A stretch of 64,000 bases of DNA from Forficula auricularia. Its lineage: Eukaryota > Arthropoda > Insecta > Dermaptera > Forficulidae. Both the position numbers and the translations under genes were made by a program. The notes beneath the pieces were generated by a model, which saw nothing but the letters and a program-made list of their open reading frames with translations, was not told where the DNA came from and did not search any database. This document shows positions 1 to 11,000 of this stretch, piece by piece (within the stretch, counting starts at the first letter, position 1; every line of letters starts with the position of its first letter). Location: the NCBI GenBank assembly GCA_024734495.1, contig JALMQS010000099.1:71119335-71183334 (forward strand), written 5' to 3'.

Positions 1-36
1 CTTTTAATCTTTTTGTTTAATACATATTATGTTTAG

Positions 37-511
37 GACAGTCACTTGTGCCGTTTTCACCAAAGAAGATAAAGTTGTATCAGGATCTGATGACAGAAGT
101 GTTAAAGTTTGGGATTTAAAAAATATGCGCTCTCCTCTAGCTACTATAAGATCTGATTCTGCTGTAAATAGATTGGCAGTATCATCACAAGATGTTATTG
201 CTATTCCACACGACAATCGACAAGTGAGATTATTTGACTTGGGCGGTCAAAGATTGGCTCGTCTTCCTCGCACTAATAGACAGGTATTATGATGATTTTA
301 AATATCATACGTTCAAATTTTTAGCTCCAATACTGAATTATTTACACTATATATATATATATATCAATTTCAGGGTCATCGAAGGATGGTATCTTGTGTT
401 GCCTGGGGTGATGAAAATATAACACCACAAGTTTCCTGTAATTTATTTACTTGTGGATTTGACCGATTGATCTTAGGCTGGTCTGTCCAATCTGCGGCTA
501 TCGCATTCTAA
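37..511 (+). CDS. WDR37: WDR37-like WD40-repeat protein, C-terminal exons (partial)
   Basis: Last two coding exons of a WD40 protein, 37-283 and 374-511, joined in phase 0; the 5' part lies outside the window. Exon one follows an AG acceptor at 35-36 and ends at a GT donor (284); exon two follows TTTCAG at 373. The product holds WD repeats with [15 protein letters not shown] and [16 protein letters not shown], then the ending [13 protein letters not shown]...[15 protein letters not shown]. From memory of the family, this tail ([24 protein letters not shown].. GW) is characteristic of WDR37, a conserved animal beta-propeller protein reported to partner PACS proteins. Identification is by recognition, not by search. 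The end is intact with a TAA stop and a plausible poly(A) signal downstream. The gene is convergent with Rab8. Another WD40 protein is possible but less likely. Confidence 0.85.
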
Positions 512-654
512 TCACTTTCACTTTATATCATAATTTGTAATGCCTTCAACTAGTCAATTACTTTTTTATTTTATAACATTTTTCTTATTCAATGATATCA
601 ATTAGTCAGCATAAAAAAGTATTGTAATTTTTCAAAAAAAAATATATACTAAGA

Positions 655-660
655 AATAAA
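655..660 (+). promoter_or_regulatory. Putative poly(A) signal of the WDR37-like gene
   Basis: AATAAA lies 144 bases after the TAA stop in an AT-rich 3' UTR. Such hexamers are frequent by chance here, so this is only the first well-placed candidate. Confidence 0.4.
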
Positions 661-3600
661 TAATAATTGAATAAGTAAAACTAAAGAAAGAAGTTACTAT
701 GTTTTGAAATTAATTTTATTATTTTTATTTATTATTTCAAGATAGATTTAAAATTTAAAACAACTTATCAATGTTTTTTGTTTTTTAAATAATATTTGAC
801 CTAACTTTTTGTATCGCTAAATTTTATTAGATATGTTATATGGTATATTATATAATAAATTTGCTATTAACTTATCTTATCGGATTAGAGAAATATTACT
901 ATTTTAATTAATTTTCTTTTCTTTTTTAAATTGATTATCTATATATGATAAATCATTGGTCCTACTTTTAGGAAATTAATTTACTCTAAATATTTCTAAA
1001 TTTTGAATTTTTTTAAACGTATAATAATACACAGTACAATAGATTAAATAGAAACTTGATGATTGATAGCTTAAAATAACTTTAAAAGATAATGGATTAT
1101 TTTTATAGTTGTATTTGGAGGCCAAACACTTATTTAACTTTAAAATTCTTGTAAATTTTGATGTACCTGTTATATTAAATTTTATAGTCTCGTTATTAAA
1201 ATATATAAATACAATATACATTTTAATATAATTGTTGTATAATAGTAATTCATTAAAATATTTAAATATAATACCTACCCAGAAAAATAATGGGCTATTT
1301 ATCCAATATAAGACAACTATAAATTGGAGGGATTCAAGCTCCTAGAATATATTATTATATTTAGTTTTTACAATTATTATTATTAATATTAGCATTCCGA
1401 TTCCAACTATTCTAAAATTATTTCAATATGAAATGAATTTCTATTTGTCTTTCTAAAATAAAATATTGTTAAATAAAAAAAAATAAGCAATTATGTTTTA
1501 GTAAAATATATTAATATAAGTATAAATAAAAATCATTATTTATATTCCATTTTCGTGTTTTTTTTATTATTTTTTTTTTTAAGTAGAATTGATTGATATA
1601 ATAAAATAAGTGTAGAGTTAAATATGAAATTTTTCATTAAGAATCCCCAAATCGAAAATAAAATGTTTTTTCATTGAAAAATTTTAAGAAAAAATATCAG
1701 TTATATTGTATTATTTGTTCGTGTTCAATAAATAATTATAATTAATTATCTGTGATTTAAATAAAAATTCAAACTTTAAAAAATATCAATTCATTTCAAG
1801 ATTAGCAATATTTTTTTCGTCAGTTAGGTTTTAACAAATTTTTTAGATTACACTTAGTGAAAAAATATTTTCTATTAAATTCAAAATGTTTAAATACCTA
1901 TTTCTGCATAATTTTTAGAGCATTTTTGGATGTTACAAGAAAGAATCAACTAAAGTAACGGCAGCAGTAGTTGACCGTGCACCAGTAGTTGACCATTTCG
2001 ACATAAAACTTTAATTAATAAGGGGCCATTTGGAAGGATTCTCTTGAAAAAATCCATGGATAGGTCCTGCTGTCTAGCGTCCATAGATTTTTTTTAAGGG
2101 AATCATTATTAATTAAAGTTTTATGCCGAAATGGTCAACTACTGGTGCTGTTACCTTAAGTGCTTTTAAGCATTTGACCTCTCACCGGGCACCTGATATT
2201 TCGATATAAAAATTAGTTGCTACTTCTAATTCATAAAATATTAATTAAGATTTTCCATTCTCATCAAATCTGACTCAAAGAAGAATTCTTCCTAATCAAT
2301 TATATAGCTAGTTTAAATATTTTAAAAGAAAACAACAATTTATAATATGGATGATTTATTTTGTATATAGATATATATTTTTTCATATAAATATTTTTAA
2401 AATTACATCGATATATCTCAGTGAGAAAAAATATATAGAAAATATTAAAAAAAAAAAAAAAAGAAAGAATACAAATGGACTGTTTTCCATGGTTAAATTA
2501 CAATGGTTTTTAAATTTCCAATCTACCTTCAGAAAAAATAATAAGAATTACTTTACATTTATTTAATTAAGAGGAAAAAATAGAATTATTGTTATATTAC
2601 ATTATCACTGTAGAATAGAATCTTTTTAAATCGTTGTAAAGAAATCCAAACAAGGAAATTTTTTTATAGGTACATCACGCACAAACTATATATATTTAAA
2701 AAAACATTTATTTTAAACCAGACATTGAGTTGTATTTTTTAGATTTACAATCAGTATATACTCAGCATATTATAAAAATTAAACCATTCAATAAAAAAAA
2801 AGAGATGGTGAAATATATTTTTTAAAGAATAAATATGTGAAAATATAAAGCACTAAATAGTAAAAATAAATTTATATGAAGGAAGGGAAAATATATAGAG
2901 ACACGTCTTTTTATCTAATTTAATTACATTTTATCGGGAAATATTCAAGTGGATAGTGTATAGATAAAAGTTCAATTTAACTAATAAAAAATAAAGAGAG
3001 CATAAATCAACTTGTCATAAAAACTAATATAATAAATAATTTATTAAAAAAAAAAGATCTAAGAACATTTTTGAATTATTTTATTTGAAAAATTGCAAGC
3101 AATGTATTTGATTTTAAAATAAATCTTTAACACCATTTATAAAATTTTCAAACGCTAAAGATTATAAAAATTAAGTTTTCGGCTGAAACCATCTAGATTG
3201 CACATTTTTAATGAGATAACTCATCAGAATCCACTATGTGCTCTTTTTTGATTTAACTTCCCTTTTGATAAACAACTCAACCACCAAAGCATGAAATCTG
3301 AGATGAAATAAGTTATTAAAATGTTCTCTTTAAATAATGAATAAAATATGATATGAGAATATTTTAAATTTTCTATAAGGATAAATTATGAAAACAAAAT
3401 AATATTAAAATTCAAATATTATTTATTTCACATTTTAAAATCAATGCTTTCGATCTCAATATGTATGTATATATGTATACATGTTATATATACATGTATA
3501 AGTATATATATATATATTTATATATATAAAATAAATTTTCTATGAATAAATTATTATAATATTCTGTTTTAGAAAAACAACCTATATATATTATTATAAA

Positions 3601-5076
3601 ATATAATAATATCAAAAGCGTATTAAAAAATCCAATAAATTTATTAGAATAGTATGCTGAAATTGTGATTTATTGAAAAAATAAAATATATAATAAAAAT
3701 TTTTTTTTTAAATAAATTCTTTAACTATTATATTTGCTTAAAGCCAAAAAAATGGAGGTAAAATAGCTCAAAATATTCAATAATTTCCTGAAAATTTAAT
3801 AACTTATATAACACTTCTACTTTAAATAATTTATCCTAAAAATGTATGCTAATTTTTAAATTAGGAATGGTAATTGTTCTTTCATTCATTCTTGGCAAGA
3901 GATTCTTATACTGAGTGATAGTTAAACATTTACTACTACAATATAAACTGTATATATACCATATATATATATATAACTGAAGAAAGAACTCCATTGTAAT
4001 AAAAAAAATTCTATATTGTCGGGTTAGGGTTTATAAAGAGCATATTGTTAAAATAGTAAATTTTTGAAATTTTCTGATTTTAGGACATTGTTTTTATTTA
4101 TTTATTATTTTTTTTTTTTTTATATGAATCAAGTTCTTAAAAAAGCAACTTAGATTTTGTATAATACTTATTTTCCTTTTTTAGCAAACTAACTTTATTT
4201 AAATGTCTTGTATTAAGTTGGCCCGCGAAACATTAATTTTGTAAAATTATTGAATTATGTATTATATATGTATTTTTTATATAAGATTTTATTGAAAAAA
4301 TTCCAGATTTATTATCTTTTAACATTTTTCTTTTATTATTTTATAAGAAAAATAATGAAATAGTAAGGAAGATTCATAAATGATGTTTTAAACCGAAATT
4401 TTTTTTCCAAAGAATTAAAATAAGATATTTTGACAAAAAAATTTCAAGTCTTGTATCAAAGCAGACTGAGTTATTTGTAGAATACAATGTCTGGTAGTTA
4501 CGTTATTTCTCTATAGATTATTTAAAATTATTTTCAAAATTCATTTTTACTTTAAAATTAAAGGAATAAACCAAATAATTTATTTTTGGTTTATATTAAT
4601 TACCCCAAAATAATTATTTTGGATTTTTGAATATATATATATACCTATATATATCTTGTGAAAAAATAGAAAGAGAAATTTTTATAAAAATTAATACATA
4701 TATAATGCAATAGGAATTAACCACTCTTTTATTACTTTTGCCTTTTGGAATATATATGACAATTTCATTTTTTTTATGAATTAATTGGTTGATGTATATT
4801 TTTGTGAAAAATTAGTCGATAATGAATATATATATATATATATAATTATATTTAATTTGTTTTTATAATATATTGTAACTACACTATATATATTTTCCAT
4901 TCACTTAACTTATGTGTCTGTAAGTCATACATTATGACTTTCACTTTGTGAGACGACGACCCTTTTTAAATTTTAAAAACCATGTCTTAAAAATTACTTT
5001 TATCGTACAAAGATGTAGTTTGAAAAAGACGGCGTCGACGGCGACCAGGGAGACACCGACTCCAGAATGAGTGTCG
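661..5076. other. Intergenic region between convergent WDR37 and Rab8 genes
   Basis: About 4.4 kb, extremely AT-rich, with many TA microsatellite stretches (for example near 3475-3530, 3955-3975 and 4830-4845). Apart from the palindromic element at 1955-2154 I see no coding exon or recognisable element. The short ORFs here are AT-rich and have no family features. Confidence 0.6.
1955..2154. mobile_element. Palindromic MITE, ~200 bp
   Basis: The two ends are inverted copies: CCAGTAGTTGACCATTTCG near 1981 reappears as its reverse complement near 2125-2145, followed by AT-rich arm sequence ending AATTAATAA. The outermost bases read GTAAC and GTTAC. The left arm has an extra ~18-bp duplication of its tip (AGTAGTTGACC occurs twice). 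No coding capacity. Superfamily and target duplication are not clear. Confidence 0.7.
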
Positions 5077-8000
5077 TCAAAGCAAGGAACAACGAGTTAA
5101 CCAATTAGGTGGTTTTCGTTGAGGCTCAGAAGACCGAAGCTGGTGACCACCTTTGGGCGGATTTGTAGCTTCCTGAAATTGAAGTTTTAAAAGAATGAAA
5201 TTTATATAAATAAAAAGAACAAAATAAAATAAAAAACATGCTTTATATTTAAGAGAAATTTCAAAATATTAAGTTTAATACGTTAGAAGTTTTTCTTTGG
5301 AGACAGACTGATATATTAATTAATATCTTAGGATTGGATTGAAGGCAGTCCAGAAATAAACAAGAGACTACTTCCAATAAATAACATTTATTGGAAATGT
5401 TTTCCTCTCATAATATTATTTTGAAACCGATGTTTCGGAGGATCTTCACTCCTTCAGGGTTCAAAAGGGTCAATGTAGGAAGCATATATTAGTACTCTTG
5501 CCTACTCTCTTAGGGCTTGTTGGTATATAGAGAATATGTTTAGACTTTCCATTATCAATACAATAGAACAGAGTGTAATATTCTCTATATACAAACAAGC
5601 CCTGAGAGAGGCAAGAAGAGTACTATATATCGCCTGAAGAGTGTAAACCTGCTAAATCCATTTTTTATCATATATGATATATTAATACCGTTTGAAAGAA
5701 AAAGAAATGCAGCATCGTCAAAGTAAAACTGCTATTTAAAATTACGATCGTAAGTTGTAGAAAAAAATGTGAAAAATAGTTTCTTTCCATAACAACAATA
5801 TTAAATTTTGTTTGTTTTTTCTCTGCCCTGTAAAATTTTCTTGTTGTGAGTTAGCAGGTTTACACTCTAAGGTGACAATATGCTTCTTTCATTGACACTT
5901 TTGAAACCTGAAAGTGGGAAGGTTCTCTAAAACTTCGGTTTCAAAATAATATTATAAGAGGAAAACATTTCCAATAAATATTATTTATTAGAAGTAGTCT
6001 CTTATTTATTTCTGGACTGCCTTCATCCAATCCTGAAGAATATCAAGTTTAATACATTTTTTAGAAATTAAAGAAAACAATAACACTCAAATTTAACACC
6101 AAGTTTCATAAATAATAAATAAAATTTCCATTACTAGTAAACATTAATACGAGAAAGAATTAACAAAAAAAAAAACTTATTTAGTCTAAAGAAAATAATT
6201 TTAGATGTAGTAATGTAAGTATACAAGTAAGTAATAAACATCTTCCATGCAATTAATTTTAGCTTTTATTTAAAATTTAAAAAAAGCCAACATATTTCAT
6301 TATTAATTTATTTAAATAAAAATAGTTAATAATAGTTATTTTTTATTTTTAATAATAGTTAAGAAAAAACATTAAGATAAAAAAAAAAATAAATATAAAT
6401 AAATTGTCCAAAGTCGCTCGGGTAATTTGAAGGGAGTTCTGAGCTTTCTAAATCGCACATTTTTTTAAGGTGAAGGGAATGATTGATTATATCTCATTTA
6501 TCTTATCCTCCTGGTATTCAAATAAAGCCTGGGTAATTTAATCTGCCCCTAAAAATCAGGATTGATTTCTAGTTCAAAGTGAATTGAACCCGAGGTAGTA
6601 GTCTTAAATTTTTAACCAAAAAGGCAAGCAAAAGTTTATATCAAATATATATAGATATCTATATATAGTAAAAGCCATGCGATAATATTGTGATAAATCT
6701 TATCTTTAAAAGATGCAATTATGGTTAAAAGACAAAAAATTAATGAAAAACAATTATATTTTTTTTAAATTTACCTTCTACGAATTTCCCATAGAAGAAG
6801 ATTGAAAAAACAGCAAGAAATGAAGAATGTATAAGTATTCTTATAATAATTTTTTATAACAAAGATATAAATAATAATAATAATAATATACCAGTTTCTT
6901 TTCCATTTTCGCTTTGATATCTCGTGCAAGTGTAAAAAAGGCATCTTCAACGTGAATAGAGGCTTTTGCACTTGTTTCAAGAAACTTTATTCCATATTCA
7001 ATTGCTAGCTGCTCACCACGTTCTTTTGTTACCTGAAAAAATCCATTTAATAGATAAATAACGAAAAGCTTAGATATCTCAATTTTATAAAAACTAAGAA
7101 TAAAATACTACTAATTTTGCGCGGACAAACAGGAATTTTGGTGAAGGTGTTTTCTTACTTAAGTTTACTTGAAACGTGTACAACTGTACATCCAAACAGG
7201 GCCACTCTAACCACAAGACCAAATGGGGCGCAAGTCTTTTGTGGGGCTGGAATTTTTAATGGTGTTATACTTTTTTGTTATTATTAGTTATTTTTATTCA
7301 AAATAGCCATTCCGTGTATTTTCTTATGAAAAGGCCCCGCTATTTTTAGAAGCCCACGGGCGCCGAATAATCTTAGGACGGCCTGCATGCAAAATTTGGG
7401 GCGATTTGGAGCATTGTACAGACAAAAACTTAATTATATACCGGGTGAGTTTTTATCTTGAGACAATCTTATAATTCAAAAACAGTGCATTATATGAAAA
7501 AAAATTTCAAATAAAAATTTATTTAGATCAGGGGGGAAACTAAAGTACGCTATTGTTTGTCGACCTAGAACAAGCTTTCAAGGGTATTTCGAGGTCAACT
7601 TCTGTTTTTTCAATGGAAAGCTATATGTTTCTGTACATATTCTGAATCTACATAAAAAACTGAACAACTTTTATTAGAACTATTTTTTTATACAAGCTTT
7701 CAAGGGTATTTCGAGGTCAACTTCTGTTTTTTCAATGGAAAGCTATATGTTTCTGTACATATTCTGAATCTACATAAAAAACTGAACAACTTTTATTAGA
7801 ACTATTTTTTTATACAACATCAAATAAAAAAAATATTAAATCAATTAGATCTCAAAAAAAATCTTAATAATTATTTTTAACAATTATTTAACTTAATTAT
7901 TAAATAAATAATTATTAAATCAAAAAGTCACAACAATGAAAATAAGTGTTTATAATGATCTTAAAACTTTATTATAAACAGATTTAAGAAATTATTTTCT

Positions 8001-11000
8001 ACTTAATAGAACTACTTAAAATTCTGAGTTTAAAAAAGTTTATTTCTCGTCTCAATCCAGTAGTTAGTTATATTGTATTACTATAATAAAAATGGAGCAT
8101 TTTTTGTTGAAGAGAGAATTGAAATAGTCTTAATTTATGGTGATAGTGGAAAAAGTGTTATGGGGCTGCCATTGAAATGGATGTATAGCGTTTTTCTGAT
8201 AGGAATACACCCTCACAAGCTTCATTTTATCGTGTTGTAAATCTGTTTAAAAGAAAAAAAAACAGGAAATGTAAAGGCTACGAAGAAACTACAACAGGCC
8301 AAAATAACGAAATTGGAACTGGAATTCATCCAGAAGACTTGCGATACACTCTGGAATGTCACAGACCAGTATCGCAAAATTATTAATTATTATTAAATTA
8401 TTTATTTAATAATTAATAATTTAATCATTTTTATTTGATAATTAAGTTAAATAATTGTTAAAATAATTATTAAGATTTTTTTTTGAGACCTAATTGATTC
8501 ATGTATTTTGTTTATTTGATGTAGTATAAAAAAATAGTTCTTATGAAAGTTGTTCAGTTTTTCGTGTAGACTAACTAGACGCAACGAAAAATATAGGTTT
8601 CCATTTAAAAAACCGAAGTTGACCTTGATTCTGCGTCAACAAACAATACCGTAGTTTAGTTTCCCCCTTGATATAAATAAACTTTTATTTGAAACTTTTT
8701 TCCATATAATGCACTGTTTTTGAGTTATAAGACTGTCTCAAGATAAAAAACTCACCCGGTATATATAGATTTGACTTAGGCACTGAGGGAATAACCTATA
8801 ATTTTTAATGAGCAAGCTTTGGGAGTACCAATTGCAAAAGTCTAATTCACAATAAGAAAACAGAAATCATTACTGAATATAGGTACTTTACATAACTTTG
8901 TCTTGATTTAAATATAAATAATAGTTACTTTTATAGTTTTATATAAGTAGTCTTAATTTGAAATATTTTATCATCAAAAATAAAATATAGGATTGTTGTT
9001 TCTGAGGAATATTTTCAACCGGCAAAGTGTTTAATTTTCAATGTTTGTAAATTCAAATGATTTTCAAGAAAATATTTTTGAGAAACAACACTCCAAATAA
9101 AATAAAAACTTCGGGAACAGAAAAAAATTTAAAATAAAAATAATATTAAAAAAAAAATGTTGTTCAAAAAATTTAAGAAAATAAAAAACAAAAACTCACT
9201 TGTCTCTTTTCATTAAGTTCACATTTATTTCCAAGTAACATTTTTTCAACATCTGCTGAAGCATTTTCTTCTATATTCCGAATCCAGTTTTTAATATTTT
9301 CAAAGCTCTTTTCATTAGTAATATCATAAACGAGCATAATACCCATGGCCCCTCGATAATAGGCAGTTGTAATAGTGCGAAATCGCTCTTGACCCGCAGT
9401 ATCCCTAATGTTCAAAATAAAAAATAATATTTTATATTAAAAAAAATATTTTTAAATAAAATATTCTTAATGATAAATATATTTTTAAGTTAAGGCTCTA
9501 CACATCCGATTTGTATGTTTTGTGATCTCTAGGTCCGATGGTTGAAGTTTGAACGGATCTATGGTACACACCCTCCGATACATCCATGGGCCAGTGTTTA
9601 AATATTCAGTACATTTTAGGGTGTTAATGTACTTGTGAAAAAAATGTGGTGCCTAACAAGTGACAAATTCTATTAGAGCATGCATTTTAGACAGGTATAA
9701 TTTTATTTATTGATGAAAGTTTATAAAACAAGATAATAAAATCGTCCCAAATGCATTCTATGATGGAAATTCCTTTCTTCTTAGGGACCGCATTTTTTCG
9801 AAATAAGTAATATTTCGGAAACTATAATCTTTAGGGAAAAATTAATAATGAATTAATCAAGCTTTTTAAGTAAAAAAAAAAAATTGGTCGACGTCTCTTT
9901 CTTAGGAATTAGCTAAAATTCAAAATCGCATTACTTTTTCAACTGCCAGATGTGATCATGTAAAACTGAATCCTAATTAAGTAATAAAATAATTTTATTT
10001 ATTATTTTTTATAGTCTAAGTGTTTAAGTAATTCCGAGGGGTGAACCGCGATTGGAATTAGGTGAACACCGTCTTTGGAATTATGTGCAATTATTTTGGA
10101 ATTCATTAGATAATGTCCCTTCATCTATTGTCTTCTAGTTGGAAAATAAAGTGGAAGTAGGTGTACACGATATTAGGTCGCGGTTCACCCCTAAAGTAAT
10201 TCATTTTGAATTTTTCTCTTTTTAAACAAAATTGTGAATATCCTATTCACTGATGACTATGGGATGATTCAGAAGTAGAGTCAAGAGACTTGGGATCAGC
10301 AGAAAAATTCATTTTATTTAAAGTAATTAGCTACTTTTTTTAATTCAAAATGGGTTGTTGAATCAAAAACCTACTGAAAGTTAAATAATCAAAGTTTAAT
10401 AGAACAAAATTTTAAATGACTTATGTGCTACGAGTCGAGTGGATCCGTTAAAACGTCTTAGATGATGATGAAATGTGATAAGATTGTCAAAAAAAAGGAG
10501 ATCCTCTGTCGACAATTTCATACAAGGTGATTCAAAATGTAATTATATTGGGTTTTGATTAATAACGGAATTCAAAGATAATAATATACCAATTTCCGTT
10601 TCTCCAAAGAAAAATCTTTACAATATTTTTGTCAGTCAGCTTCTACCTATACTTGAAATGCTTTATACTCTTTAGATAGGAGTAGGTACAGTAGTTGCGA
10701 TTGTAGGGAAGATCGAGGGGTGTATCTCTCATTAAGACTTTCCACTCATTCCACTGGGATGCAGGTAACACTACTGAAGGCTCTAAATATGTTAACAGCA
10801 CACAGTTTCTAACGAAGGCCACCCACCTCAGAACAAACTGGTCACGTGTTGTCTAACTTCGCTGATCCTAGGGGAACTGGTTCCAAAGCCGATGGCTACA
10901 ATGTAAATGATAGGAATAGAATCCTTTAGAATATATTCTACACCAGTGTTCCACAAACTTTTTGTGTTCGAGATACACCTACCAAATGAAGAAATTTTAA

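Larger units (their letters stand above)
7441..8759. mobile_element. Tc1/mariner-like DNA element with long TIRs in Rab8 intron 3
   Basis: The ends are inverted repeats starting CCGGGTGAGTTTTTATCTTG at both termini (7441 inward, 8759 inward), with similarity over more than 250 bp. It is flanked by TA on both sides, the expected target duplication for this superfamily. The left arm contains a tandem duplication (7570-7813) and the interior a transposase relic (8090-8370). Total length is about 1.32 kb, too short for an intact transposase between such long arms. Confidence 0.75.
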
